From the NCBI GenBank assembly GCA_963921935.1, contig OY998176.1:53469813-53533812 (forward strand): DNA of 64,000 nt, written 5' to 3'. Each line of letters opens with the position of its first letter. Position 1 is the first letter of the stretch. Position numbers and translations under genes: made by a program. Positions 23,403 through 35,270 of this stretch are shown one piece after another. This DNA is from Galeruca laticollis. Lineage: Eukaryota; Arthropoda; Insecta; Coleoptera; Chrysomelidae. Under the pieces are notes generated by a model that made no database searches, was not told the DNA's origin, and worked only from the letters and a program-made list of their open reading frames with translations.

Positions 23403-23795
23403 GTTTAACCAGGGATTAATAACTATGTCAATTATTAAGACTTAATAATACATCAACACTATACAAATACACACTATACAAATTTATAAATTTATTTGAC
23501 AGATGGAATGGTATTAAAATAATATCTATTCGAATGACAATGCATAGGTAACTAGATGCCAGATAAGTGAATAATATTAAAAACCAAATACAGTACACAG
23601 CCACCCACTTCAGAGGACAGCAAGAATAGGATAATGCGAGCTTTTTAAAGAATAACACTAGAAATATTAAAAAAACAATGATTTTTTCAAAAGAGTTCAA
23701 GCTTGTATCTAACACGATAAGCATGATTTTGAGTACTTGCTTTAAATTTTTTGTAAGTTTTTTTACTAATCTTAATGCAAAGTTAATGATTGTAC

Positions 23796-24540
23796 CCTTA
23801 ATAAAATTCTGTTTCAAGAGACCTTCAAATTATCAATAATAAATCATACAACAAAGCACTTACTGTCAAAATAACAAATTTTAAATTTTTAAAAACTTTC
23901 CATCGGAGTATCATCATATCAAAGGTAACTAGATGTCAGCAAATAATTGAATATAAAAAACCAATTTAAAATATCTCGAAAACTATCAGAGCTAGATAAA
24001 GGCAACCCTAATACCAATTGAAAGGTGATAAATTCCTACGTTGAACAAACCCAACAGATACAGGGTGTTCCATTTAAATTAAGCCAGAAATTTATGTATT
24101 AAATGGTTAGTGTTATACTGTCATATTAAAAACACCCTGTATATTATAGCATACCAGTAAATATTGGAAACAGAATGTTAAAAGCTTTTAGTGAGATGGT
24201 GTGAAGCAAATGTGGTTATTTGTTTTTATTTTCAAGTTATTGTATTTTTTCGGAGGGTCTACAAATTATGTAAAATCGATTTATCCTGGAAACTGAACTA
24301 GATAGGGATAGGGAAATCTTAATAAACTTACATTATTTTTAATAGTACAATTAAAAAATGTGATAAAATACAGGGTGTTCCATTTAAAGGAACCTAACTT
24401 TGATACGGCCCGCTTTTTTGGAGCCCCCTGTATATTCCAAAGTATTTTCATATTATAGTCCTAAGTAATCTACTTAATTCTACGTCTAATTTTAGTTGCC
24501 ATTAAGACGCCAGAGAATAGTTCGTTTATAGTGCCCCACC

Positions 24541-24543
<3 letters not shown>
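23796..24543 (-). repeat. right terminal inverted repeat of mariner element
   Basis: Reverse complement of 21521-22268 with scattered substitutions. It lies upstream of the transposase start and would hold its promoter. Confidence 0.9.

Positions 24544-24611
<68 letters not shown>
24544..24611. repeat. (TA)n microsatellite between mariner and solo LTR
   Basis: This TA run begins with the right target duplication of the mariner element and ends at the first base of the LTR. Confidence 0.95.
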
Positions 24612-24614
<3 letters not shown>

Positions 24615-26609
24615 AACCAGATATCATAGATAATAAGAGAATTAGTATTATAAAAATATGTTGCTAGTATGAAATATATATGAAAATAATATAATTTAAG
24701 AAAACAAGTAAAAAGGAAACACTTTTCTTAATTTAAACAACATATCAAATAAAGATATATTAAATAATAGCCTATAACAATATAATAAATAAAGAATTAC
24801 CTCAATAATAATACAAAATATAGAGATTGCCTAACCAATGTAATGATGTAAATAAAGTTGCCTAAGACGAAGAATATTTTCCATACCATAACCAGCTGTT
24901 CACCTAAAAAGAAATAATTATATAGTCAAGTCAAGAGAATTTTAGATATAAGTAGTTACATTAGAATACAAATATTATTATAGATAATTCATTATAATCA
25001 TTAATTTAAGAATAAAAACAAATACAAATATTGAATAGAATAGAATTCAATAGATTTTCATAGATAAACAATAATGACATATAGACAAATGATATATGGT
25101 AAATAAAATAAACATTGAATCAATAAATAGTAATTTGTTAAAAATTATTATAAATAATATGATGCAAAGAGTTTAGACAAATAACATAAGAGAATTTATA
25201 TTTATGAATAACAAGAGTGTAACAATGATATACTATCAATAACAATATTGAATGATGTACCATGTAAATGTATCTATGTATAACCAATTTTAATTTATTT
25301 GTATGATGAAAAAACTCATAGGAACTCTATAAATGAACTAATAATGTAAAAGAGTGTATGTATGAAATTTTTAATAAGTGAAAGAAGTTTCAATTAATCT
25401 GATTGCAAAAGACAATATTTTATTGGTTATAAAATATGACAGAACAAATTGTGAATCAACAAATAAACTTTGAAATAGTGACCTGAAAAAGAACAAAAGA
25501 CTGTTTGTTGAAAAAAGTAGAGAATCGAGGGGACGCTTAAAGAAGGAGGGAAGCTGGTGTCTAGAAGCGAGGAGTGTGTGTGATGGTGTTCCTGAAATTT
25601 CAAGAAATTCCCGGTTTAACACATTTAAACTTATAAAGTACTATTAAATACAATCTTAGTAATACTCACAGTCAATTGTATCAAGTTTTTCGGCAAGAAT
25701 CTACGAAATTTTCATTAATTTTGGTTTTTTGGAGCTTCAGCGGAGTGTTCCTGGGATCCAGAGACTTTCATCCCAATTCAAGAGCAACAGGTCAGTGTTT
25801 TTAAATCATTATTGGCCAATAATCAGAGTAAAAACTCAAATTACTCAGATAAGTGATTGATTTAATAAATTGATAAACATTTACATATATGATCGATCTG
25901 AAAAAGAAAGAGTACATACTTTATATCGTTAATTAATTGCATAAATAGTTAGAATTAATAAAAGGCCGAATTTTATATAAATTAAAATATGTACTTACGC
26001 CATCTTGTAATCGCATAAATCTGGTGATTGAAATTTCATAATGTAATAACAATGCCCATCTGTATATAATACCTATATTTCTATCTATGTATATAACCAT
26101 TTTCTTTCCACAGCAATTTGTATCATATATATGTATGATTTATATATAAATTCTATTATGTGTTTGAACCATTCATTTGTCTGCATCTTCAACAAACTTG
26201 GTATAATATGAATAGATGCTTCTTACGTATAAGAATTGTTCGTTTTATGCTAAAGCGCATGACTAGTTTTTCACGCATGCGTATTGATGAAATGATTAAA
26301 ATAAATAAGTAGATGCAATACAACCATTGGCGTCTCATATTATTTTTATCAAATATAACATATTGAATTTAAAATTAAATCTATTTCAAAATAATGTGTT
26401 TTCTTTTTATTTAAACAATTACAACAATATAAAAGCCAGGACTCAAAGAGAGAAAGGATTTCATGCTCCCGAATAATCAAATTAAAATAAATTACTAAAC
26501 AAAATAACAATAACCAACTGAGCTAGCCAAACTAAACAAAAATTCTAAATAATAAACATCCACATTTAAATTTCATAATCAAAAGTAAGTAAGTATTATC
26601 ATATATAGT

Positions 26610-26611
<2 letters not shown>
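24612..26611 (+). mobile_element. solo LTR, same family as 324-6808
   Basis: It begins TTGAACCAGATATCATAGAT and follows the 5001-6808 LTR along its whole length with clear divergence and several insertions, for example near 24910-24985 and 25090-25180. No PBS, gag-like gene or second LTR follows; (TA)n comes next. It is therefore a solo LTR left by recombination between LTRs. It is older than the complete copy. Confidence 0.85.

Positions 26612-26695
<84 letters not shown>
26612..26695. repeat. (TA)n microsatellite between solo LTR and pogo-like element 1
   Basis: A long TA tract. The final TA (26694-26695) is the left target duplication of the next element. Confidence 0.95.
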
Positions 26696-26701
<6 letters not shown>

Positions 26702-29399
26702 ACCGGGGATAAAAGTGCCACGGGGAAAAAGTGCCACTTGCCGCCATTTTTTTAAATTAAACGAAACGCATGCGACGCCAACATTACAAGGTCATGTCTA
26801 TACCGCTTCCTGTCGAGCACATGCATTTAGTGTCGAAGTAGTCGTGTAAGCGAGAGGACATATCATTTTTAATTTGTGCGCTACGTAGTAAATAATTTGT
26901 TGTTGTCTATTTTTTGTTGTGCAACAGTTAGTTTTCATCGAATTTGAAGCAGGTAAGTTTGCTCTGATACATTTTTTATTCTTTTTTGTTGCAGTGCTGT
27001 CAAATCTTCAAATATTTCAGATATTTTTTTTGTTATGAGCAATAGTATTGGAATGAACCAGTTGGGGTTAAAAGTGCCACGTACGTTTTATGTGGCACTT
27101 TTTACCCCACTATGGAGAATGAAGCGTTGTTTTACTTCTTTTGAATTTTTTAATTATTGAAACTCATTATTAAATCAGATGTTTTTTTTCAGAATGCGAA
27201 ATTACACCAGGAAAACTGCGCGGGGGCAAGCTTCTTTAGAAGAAATGCATCGTGCAGCTGATCTTGTTACAAAAAATGGACAGTCCATAAGGTCAGTAGC
27301 CAAAGCTCTTGGGATATGTAGAGTGTCTTTAAACAGATTTATACAACGCCGTAACACCGATCCAAACACGACCTTTGGCTATAGATCAGCACGTAGGGTT
27401 TTTAATGACGAGGAAGAAACAGCACTTAATGAATATTTGACACAGTCTGCACAAATATACTTCGGTTTAACCCCAAAAGAGGTGCGTCGTCTAGCATATG
27501 AGTGTGCAGTCCAATATAAAAAAGATATGCCAGACTCATGGCGACATAACAAACAAGAAGGTGCTGACTGGTTTGCAGCGTTCTTAAAAAGAAATCCACG
27601 ACTTTCCATTCGAACACCCGAAGCAACGAGTTTGGGAAGGGCAACATCTTTTAATAAAAAAAACGTAACTGATTTTTTCGACAAATTATATAATGTTTTG
27701 GAGCGCTACCCATTCAGTGCTTCCTCTATATGGAATACAGATGAAACAGGAGTTTCAACAGTCTTGAAACCTCCAAAGATTGTAGGGGTGAAAGGGTCAA
27801 GGCAAGTCGGTGCTCTTACTTCAGGGGAAAGGGGAACAAATATTACATTAACAACAGCAGTTTCTGCAAGTGGAGTTTGTATACCCCCTATGTTTTTATT
27901 TCCCCGAAAGAATTATAAAGATTATTTTATTCGGGGTGGACCACCTGACAGTGTTGGTACAGCAAACTCATCCGGTTGGATGACGGAAGATAGCTTTCTT
28001 ATGTTCATGAAGCATTTCATTAAACATGTGAAACCGACAAAGCAATCACCAGTCCTTCTGTTATTGGACAACCATAATTCGCATTTGGCCATATCAGTTT
28101 TAAATTTGGCGAAAGATAATGGCGTTATTTTATTATCTTTTCCGCCACATTGCTCGCACCGTCTGCAGCCGTTGGATGTGGGTGTATACGGTCCATTCAA
28201 GAGATACCTGTCTTCTGCGCAAGATGCCTGGATGAGAAATAATGCCGGAAAGAATATCACAATTTATGATATTCCATCGATTGTCAATTCAGCTTACCCC
28301 CTAGCGATGTGTCCTAACAATATTATAAATGCTTTTAAAAAGAGTGGCATATTTCCTTATAATCGGGACGTATTCTCAGATATTGATTTTGCTCCAGCAT
28401 ATGTCACCGATCGGCCAGTTCCTCCTGACGGAAATTACAATCAGAGCAATCAACTTTTAGAGAATGACAAGCCGTCAAATATTCGAGAGCACATTCCTAA
28501 CGACTATTCTTAACAAAACCTTCCTAGTGAAAATAGTCAACATAAAGAATGTACAAAGAACATAGGCAATACCGAAAATCCAGTAGCTGGACCATCTAAC
28601 ATTGATAATCGGCCAGGAAAACAAACATTTTCTCCACACATAGTAAAACCCCTTCCCAAGGCGGGACCTCGAATGGGATCGACAAAAGGCAGAAAACGTA
28701 GATATACAGCTGTGCTCACCGATACTCCAGAAAAGGACGCTCTAGAGAAGGAGCAAGCAACAAGATGCCAGAAAAAGATGAAACAAGTTAAGCAAAAGAC
28801 AAAGCAAGTTAAAAGGAAAGTTTTCTCAAGCAAAAATAAGCATGACTCGGAGTCCTCAACCGATTCAGAAGATGACTGCCTTTGCCTAATATGTTGCGAT
28901 TCATATTCACAGAGCTTACCTTCAGAGGAATGGGTGCAGTGTAGATCCTGCAAAGAATGGGCTCACGATAAATGTGTTACGGGTGACTCAAAATTGTTTA
29001 TCTGCGTTAACTGTGACAGTGACATGGACTAATAAACTTTTTATTATTTAACTAAACTTTTGCTGTTCAGTTGTTCACGTTTTAAAAATGTCATGTACTT
29101 TCATTTGAACGCATTAAAAATCACCTTTACCTACGTATTATCTATTCTATCCTATCGTGGCACAACTTACCCCGTGGGCGTCACTTCCTACCCCATGTAT
29201 GGGGTAAAAAGTGCCATCTACAGGAAACCATAAAAGGTGATATTACCGGTTTTTTTATTATGTTAAGTCTTTGTGTCATATAATTTTTGATAACTTAAAG
29301 TTAAAACCACTAAGAGGACAAAGAAGAAAAAAAAGTAATCTGCCAATTTTTTTTTTTAAACACATTTACCAAAAATGGCACTTTTATCCCCGGTCTACC
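26696..29399 (+). mobile_element. pogo-like (Tigger-type) DNA transposon 1
   Basis: The ends are perfect inverted repeats over about 24 bp (GGGTAGACCGGGGATAAAAG, then TGCC), with TA duplications at 26694-26695 and 29400-29401. Length is 2704 bp. A box close to GGGGTAAAAAGTGCCA recurs near both ends (26715, 26728, 27068, 27095 reversed, 29160, 29200), likely transposase binding sites. A 5' UTR intron (26953-27192: GTAAGT...TTTTTTTTCAG) precedes one coding exon. That exon is broken only by one stop codon. Confidence 0.92.
27179..29032 (+). pseudogene. pogo-like transposase with C-terminal PHD finger, one nonsense codon
   Basis: Domains in order: psq/CENP-B N-type HTH (about residues 15-60), CENP-B C-type HTH (about 75-145), and DDE_1 core with W-N-T-D-E-T-G (Asp188), L-L-L-D-N-H (Asp297) and L-Q-P-L-D-V-G-V (Asp333), a DD35D spacing. 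The frame stops at TAA 28511-28513 but continues in phase to 29032. This adds a K-P-L-P-K-A-G-P-R segment typical of the family, a Lys-rich stretch and a PHD-like C4HC3 finger: C-L-I-C, C-R-S-C, W-A-H-D-K-C, then F-I-C-V-N-C. The Met at 27194 (residue 6), right after the intron acceptor, is the likelier start. A single substitution explains the break, so the copy is recent. A shortened protein without the finger could still be made. Confidence 0.88.
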
Positions 29400-29401
29400 C
29401 T

Positions 29402-29415
29402 ATATATATATATAT
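29402..29415. repeat. short (TA)n between pogo-like elements 1 and 2
   Basis: A TA run. It ends with the likely left target duplication of element 2. Confidence 0.85.
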
Positions 29416-32100
29416 AAGGTACCTGAGGCAAATAGGGCCCACCTAAGGAAAAAACTCATTTTATTTTAAAAAAAAATTAAAATAAAATGGAAAATACACA
29501 TAATCAAAAACAGTTACGCTTCTTGGAACATATCAATACATTTCTAATAGAAATTTCTATTTTTTTTTTAATTTTGAGCCTTTTTTATAACGCCTGCAAT
29601 GGGCCTTATTATACAACCAAGGGGGTAATAGTGCCCTTGCTTAAAATTCGATTCTTTTAAAAAAGCTCACAAAATATAACGCTTAAACATATATTTATAA
29701 ATTCAAAAACATTTTTAAAACAAAATAAACTAAAAAAGGCACAAATATTAAGCTTATAAAAGAAACTAAGGCATTCTAAAATAGTTCATTAGCAACACTT
29801 TGGATAAACAAAACATTCCGTATTGCGTTGTGTTAACCCTAAACAAGCTTCACGACACCATTTTGCGCAAGTTACACATTGTCTCATGTCAAGTTTGTCT
29901 TCAGTTCCGCAAAGAAAACAGTACTACGAATCGCTGTCCAATGCTTTTTTTCGAGGAAATTGAAGCCAAAAATTTTGACGTTGAAAGTCTAGGTTCTTTT
30001 GCTGCAGATTTACTGATGGACGTAGAATATTTAGATTCTTTTGATGCAGACCCGATGTCTGCTGTTGAAGGTTTAGATTTTTTTGCTGCAAACTTCCTGG
30101 AGGTAACAGATACTGATGTCGACTTTGTGTTAACGGATGAAAAAAGGTCCTTTCTTTACCGCTTGCGCTTTATAACTAAGGGATTTTTTCCTGTCAGCTG
30201 TGTTATTGTTTTTATTCTTTGTTACAAAAAGCTCAGGAGTAGGAAGCAATTTCTTAAAAGACCTATTAAGAAGTTCATTACTAGTGTCCATCATGATGTT
30301 GTCTGTCAACGTTTTATCTGTAGCTGTGCCCCCCCCGGTGATTTTCGTGATTCGTCATTTTTTACTGGTGTTTTTTCTCCATATTTGCTGCTTCTTGCTA
30401 TTGCTGAATCTTTCACGATTTTTGCTAGCTTATTTAGCGATATGTCTTCTATTTCATCATCGGACTCAGATCTATGATCCGTTGTATTTGTAGCGTTATC
30501 AACTTCTAAAATATTCGGAATTACACTGCTGTTTGTGTTGTCTCGCAGAATTCCTTCATCAGGCACAGGTCGTTCAGGGTCTTCTAAATGGCGCTGGCTT
30601 ACAAGTAATGGGGCAAATGCTGACTCTGCTATCTTTTGTGGATCAAGTGGAAACAATCCAGTGGCTTTAAATCCGCTAATAATATTCTCAGGCGTCATAC
30701 ATTTGGGCCAGACTTTGGTAAAAATTTCACCGAATCGACTCTTATTAAGACGTAGATCTGGATGCGTACCCCAGAATTCAAGCAGTTCTTGATCCCAGAG
30801 ATGCTGAAAGGATCTGTAAACTGCCTTATCCAGTGGTTGGAGTTCATGCGTCTTATTTGAAGGTAGACAAAACAATCTAATTTCAAGGTCTGCAGCGTCC
30901 ACAATAGAAATATCCAGATGACTAGAGGCTTTATCAAAAACTAGTAACGCCGGTCCATTACCTTTGTAGCGAGCTAGATGTTCAATGAATTGAATGAAAA
31001 GTGAAGTTGTCGTGCTACCCTTATCTGACATTTTTGCCAGCGGTACCAGCCGGTAAAGCATCTTGCCAACCTGGTTTCATTTTTTTCCCTTTAAAAATAA
31101 CCATAGGGGGTATGGTGTTTCCTAGTGCATTACAACACCCCGCAATAGTCACATTTTCACGTGCTAATGTGCTACCATGTGAATTCGTTTCGCACCCCTT
31201 TATCCAATTACTTGTTGCTGGTGGTGGACAGTCAAACGGCAACCCTTTTCATCCATGTTGAACAAGTTTTGAGGGTTTTGATGAATATCCATTTCCAGGT
31301 AAATTTCAGGAAGCTTGATGAAATAATCATTTACAATATATTTGTTCAACTTTTGCGCTCTTCCTGGATTCATTAATAGAGCTTTCCGTTTAAAAAGTTG
31401 CGGGTTTCGGTTCATGAATGCGTAAAGCCAATCTATACCGGCGACTTCCTTGCTCACACGAAAGGGATGTTTAATGTTGTTTTCGACATAAAATTTAAAA
31501 ACTGATTGCCTCACCAAGATTGGAGTTAATGGTAGTCCTATTTCACAAAACGAATAATTCGTTGAGCAAATTCATTTTCTTGTTCTTTCGTCAGTACTGC
31601 AGCCCTGCCTAACTTTCTTTCTACCTTTCCCGATTTAAGGTGATTTCTAAGCATCCTTCTGGGGAATCTGTAGCGATCTGCGGCCCTCTCTAAGACAGTA
31701 CTTCGTTATTTACCGCATTTATAGCCCTTTGCATCTGCTCTGAGCTCCACTGTGGACGTCATCTAGGCATATTCTTTGTAAGTATCTAAAAAAAACATTT
31801 ATTATCGTTTAATAAGGCCCGGGCCTTAATCGCAGAATATTATTGGGCCTTAATAGCCGACATGACAATTAAAAGTTATAAATTAAAAAACTCAACAATC
31901 TCTTACCTTTTCGCAATTATTTATTTGTCGAAATATGCGGTAAGGACTGAGGAACACCACTGGCAGTAGTAGCCGAATAAAAAATCTTTAGAAACACTAA
32001 ATCGTAAACAAAACGTGGCGCGCGAAATTTATAACACTGGACGTAGCAACACACATGCTCACAACCTTGGATAGTACTGACGACGATTCTAAATTTCAGA
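29416..32100 (-). mobile_element. pogo-like DNA transposon 2, decayed, right end missing
   Basis: The left terminus AGGTACCTGAGGCAAATAGG follows TA and resembles the ends of element 3 (AGGTAGGTGAAGTGAATATG). Subterminal G-G-G-C-C-T/C boxes recur near 29435, 29598, 29632, 31822 and 31848. The minus-strand transposase is heavily broken. A 5' UTR intron is visible (minus-strand GTAAGA at 31906 to TTTTTTTTAG at 31786). I cannot find a matching right terminus before the LINE that begins at about 32150, so that end appears truncated. Confidence 0.75.
29789..31770 (-). pseudogene. pogo-like transposase 2 with C-terminal cysteine finger, multiple breaks
   Basis: The minus-strand order starts with ATG at 31770 and a psq-type HTH broken by TGA and frameshifts (31770-31520). 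Next is the CENP-B type HTH with D-W-L-Y-A-F-M-N-R-N-P and N-P-G-R-A-Q-K-L-N-K (31517-31320), then N-M-D-E-K-G (first Asp, about 31260). A frameshift leads into V-T-I-A-G-C-C-N-A-L-G-N-T-I-P-P. Then L-L-V-F-D-K-A-S-S-H-L-D and L-Q-P-L-D-K-A-V-Y (second and third Asp, about 30920 and 30830) fall in an open block, 31061-30306. After further breaks a PHD-like cluster (C-F-L-C, C-V-T-C, C-R-E-A-C, P-K-C-C) ends at 29789. It is closer to element 3 than to element 1. Confidence 0.82.
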
Positions 32101-32811
32101 GGGGTCGAAATTGGTGGATATGATTGACTCGTGGTGGGGGTTGAATCGACATTGCCAGGTTTAATAATATGTTTCTATTTTGTGAGTATAATGGCTTGAT
32201 ACCCTTCTGGGGTTTCGCCGCTAATATCTTCCTTGACCTGTTCCAGTTATTTTATTCTAGGTCTACCCCTTCGTTTTCTTCCCCCAGGATCCCATTGTGT
32301 CATTTGCAGTGTTATTTCTTGTTCTTCTGCTCTATATATGTGTCCCAGCTATTTCATTATTTGCCTTTTTATTTTCCTTACTATGTCCTCTCTTTCCAGT
32401 TCTTGCTGTATTTCATAGTTCATTCTTTGTCTGTACTCATTATCTCTCATTTTGATTGGTCCCAATATTGTTCTCATTATCTTTCTTTCTATTATTCTCA
32501 AGTCTTATCCTTCCTTTTTAATCAGTGTCATTGTTTCAGCAGCATACAACAGGACGGGTCTTATTAGCTCTTTATAAATATTGATTTTGGTTTGTCTTGA
32601 GAGTAATTTGCGTTTTAAAAGTTTTTTATTGGCATGGTAAGCCCTATTTGCAATAATGATTTTCTCTTCTATTTCCTTTTTCCTGTTTCCAGTGTTTGTA
32701 CTAAGTATTTGAATTTATCCACTTTTTCATATTCGAAATCCCCGATCTGTATTGCACTGTTTTGATTTATTTTACCAAAAATCATTATTTTTGTTTCATC
32801 TGCATTTATTT

Positions 32812-33544
32812 CTAATCCCATCCTTCACTTCCTTCACTTGTGATTTCCCTTATTGTGTTTTCCACAATCTCTATTGTCTTTGATATAATTACTATATCGT
32901 CCGCATAGGCAATTATCTGTCTTCCGCTCGTCCTGAGATTACTTTTTTGTATTCGTCTCATTGCATATTCTAGTGTTAGGTTAAATAATGTTGCAGATAG
33001 CGAATCACCTTGTCTTACACCCTTATTTATGTTTATTTCATCAGTTTCTCCTCCTTGTGTTTTTATCGTAGCCCTTGAGTTTTCCATAAACATCTTAATT
33101 AACATTCATAATTTATCATTCTAGTTCTTTCAAAGCTGACATAACTTTGCCTCTATATATTGAATCGAAAGCTTGCTGAAAATCTACAAATAACATTTCC
33201 AGTTCTATTTGATGTTCATATGCTTTTTCCATTATCTGCTTTAGTGAATATATGGCATCCACCGTTGATCTTCCTTTTACGAATGCACACTGATATCGTC
33301 CTATAGTATTTCCTGTAGTGTCTCTAAGCCTTCTGTTTATTGTAGCTGATAGTATTTTATAAGCAGTATTCAGTAATGTAATACCTTTATAGTTTTGGCA
33401 TTCATGCTGATCGCCTTTTTTGTGGATTTTAATTATCTGACCTATTTCCCATTCTATAGGCATTTTTTCTTCTCTCCATATTTTTATTATAAGTTGGTAT
33501 ACTATATCATGAAGCTTGTCACCTCCGTACTTTATCAGTTCCAT
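32812..33544 (-). pseudogene. LINE reverse transcriptase remnant
   Basis: From 33544 downward: I-K-I-H-K-K-G-D, N-Y-K-G-I-T-L-L-N-T-A-Y-K, Y-Q-C-A-F-V-K-G-R-S-T and motif A, L-F-V-D-F-Q-Q-A-F-D-S-I. After a frameshift near 33110: G-V-R-Q-G-D-S-L-S-A-T-L-F-N (motif B) and A-Y-A-D-D-I-V-I (motif C). Both catalytic aspartate sites are intact, but the frame is split. The enzyme would copy LINE RNA at a nicked target. Confidence 0.85.
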
Positions 33545-34394
33545 ATTTATGTTATCTTTTCCAGATGATTTTCAATTTCGTCTGTGGTTAATAATCTCCA
33601 TAATCTCTGCTCTTGTAGGTTCTTCCAATATTTTTTCTTGTGTTATGTCTTCAATGTCTTCTTCAATATCTGAATCTTCTACTAGTAACGCCCTAAAGTG
33701 ATCCATCCATATTTGTTTGTATTCATTTTTTTCTTCAATGACTTTGTCATTTTGGTTTCTGTACCTTTCGTTTTGCCCTTATAGGTTCGTCTTTTTTCAT
33801 TTATATCTTTATAAAATTTCTTGGTAATACAATTCTTTCTTTCTTGTTCTATTTCTTTTATATTATTATCTATCTATTCTCGCTTCGATTTTCTTATCAT
33901 TTTTTAACATTCATTTATGCTTTTTATGTATTCTTGCTTGTGCTTTATTTCGTTGGTTCTTATTCATTTCTGTCTTTATTCCTTTTTTTCTACTGCTACA
34001 CGGCAACTATCATTATACCACTCTTTTCTTTTATCTCTATCTATTTTGCCTATGTGCTTTTCCGTTGTTATTTGAACGAATTTTTCATAGTTTCCCATTG
34101 TGCGTTAACGTTGTCTTCCTTTTTTACTATTTTTCTTAGTAATTCTTCTATCTGTATTTCATATCCTTTCCTTACTTTCTCTTCGCTTAGCTTTGTTATG
34201 TTCCATCTAATGCATTTCTGCCCCTAGTTGTTTTTTTTAAATCTCTTGTTTTATTTTGGCAATAACAAGAAAGTGATCGGAGTCTGCATATGCTCCTCTG
34301 TATGTTCTCACGTCCTTTATTGATGTTTGTTTTCTCCTGTTAATTAATATATGGTCTATTTGAGATGCTGCTTTGTTGTCAGGCGACATCCATG

Positions 34395-35083
34395 TTATTT
34401 AATGTTTTTTTTTGGATGTGGAAATTTCGTGTTACTTATATACATATTTGTACTTGCTGCGAGGATACACAGTCGCTGCTCATTGTTATTTGTTTTTTCG
34501 TGTATAGTTTCCTTTCCTGCTACGCATTTTATGTAGTCTTCTTTACCTATTTGGGCATTGAAATCTCCTAATATTATTGTAGTATCTTCTTTTGGTATTA
34601 TTTCTAATTCTTCTTCTACCTTTTCGTAAAATGTATCCTTTTCTCCATTGCTGCCCTTCTCTATTGGAGCATAAATATTTAATAGATATATGTTGCATGG
34701 TTTTGCTTTCACTCTTAGGTATGCCATCCTTTCATCTATTGGTTTGAATTCAATAATTTTTTGTTTCATTGACTGGAATACCATAATCCCTACTACCCGG
34801 TTTCCTTGCTTTTGTCTCCAGAATATCTAAAACTATACAGGCTCTTATCAATTGCCCCTTGATCCTTTCATCTGATTTCTTGTAAGGCCGCTATGTCTAT
34901 ATTGTATCTCACGAATTCATTTCCTACTTCTTGTATTTTCCCAGGTATCAACATTGTTCTTATATACCAAGTTCCAATTTTTATTTCGTTTTTTCTCTTA
35001 TTTTTTGGCTTCCTTATTTCTTGTTCGTTGTTTCTTTGTATAATCGTATGTCCTTTTTCATTCCGAGTCATTATCCTGTTCAT
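34395..35083 (-). pseudogene. LINE AP endonuclease remnant
   Basis: The first piece contains K-I-G-T-W-Y-I-R-T-M and A-L-Q-E-I-R, the N-terminal catalytic Asn/Glu region of APE-type endonucleases (usually T-W-N-V-R-T, so the Asn is replaced by Tyr). The second piece contains N-I-Y-A-P-I-E and I-I-L-G-D-F-N-A-Q-I-G. The two are separated by a frameshift near 34800-34868. Confidence 0.78.
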
Positions 35084-35270
35084 TATTATCTCTTGTGAAT
35101 CTATTAGTTTTCTGCTTGCCGTTTTTCCAGTGTTTTTTTTGTTCTATCTCCATTCTTCTCCTTCTATTACGATCCGATTGTATCCTATCATCACATTTTT
35201 CCCTTATTTTGTTCTTGTGCCGCTATTACTTTGATTTGTTTATGTGTGTTCCTCTCTTGCTTCGTTAGGT

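Larger units (their letters stand above)
21521..24543 (-). mobile_element. DD41D mariner element with ~750-bp inverted terminal repeats
   Basis: The left end reads CAGGGTGGGGCACTATGAAC. The right end, read inward from 24543, gives CAGGGTGGGGCACTATAAAC. Both are flanked by TA. Similarity between the ends continues far inward, to about 22268 and back to about 23796. The whole unit is 3023 bp, with one intact transposase frame on the minus strand. The long repeats contain smaller modules bounded by ACAGGGTG on both sides. The arms have accumulated scattered differences, so the copy is not brand new. Confidence 0.92.
32150..35270 (-). mobile_element. decayed minus-strand LINE with APE endonuclease and RT
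   Basis: Coding remnants from right to left are an endonuclease N-terminus (35083-34868), endonuclease core (34784-34395), RT (33544-32812) and a C-terminal segment (about 32330-32240). The last has G-R-P-R-I-K...L-E-Q-V-K-E-D-I, a tail typical of insect LINEs of the RTE/Daphne-like style. Both boundaries are approximate. The 3' end (left) seems to fall near the AAACCTGGCA-type stretch at 32150. Confidence 0.75.

Noticed and set aside
27379..28953. Several minus-strand frames opposite pogo-like transposase 1
   Set aside because: Antisense to a clear transposase, with no independent signal.
32169..34571. Plus-strand Phe/Ser/Cys-rich frames across 32-35 kb
   Set aside because: Antisense shadows of the minus-strand LINE.
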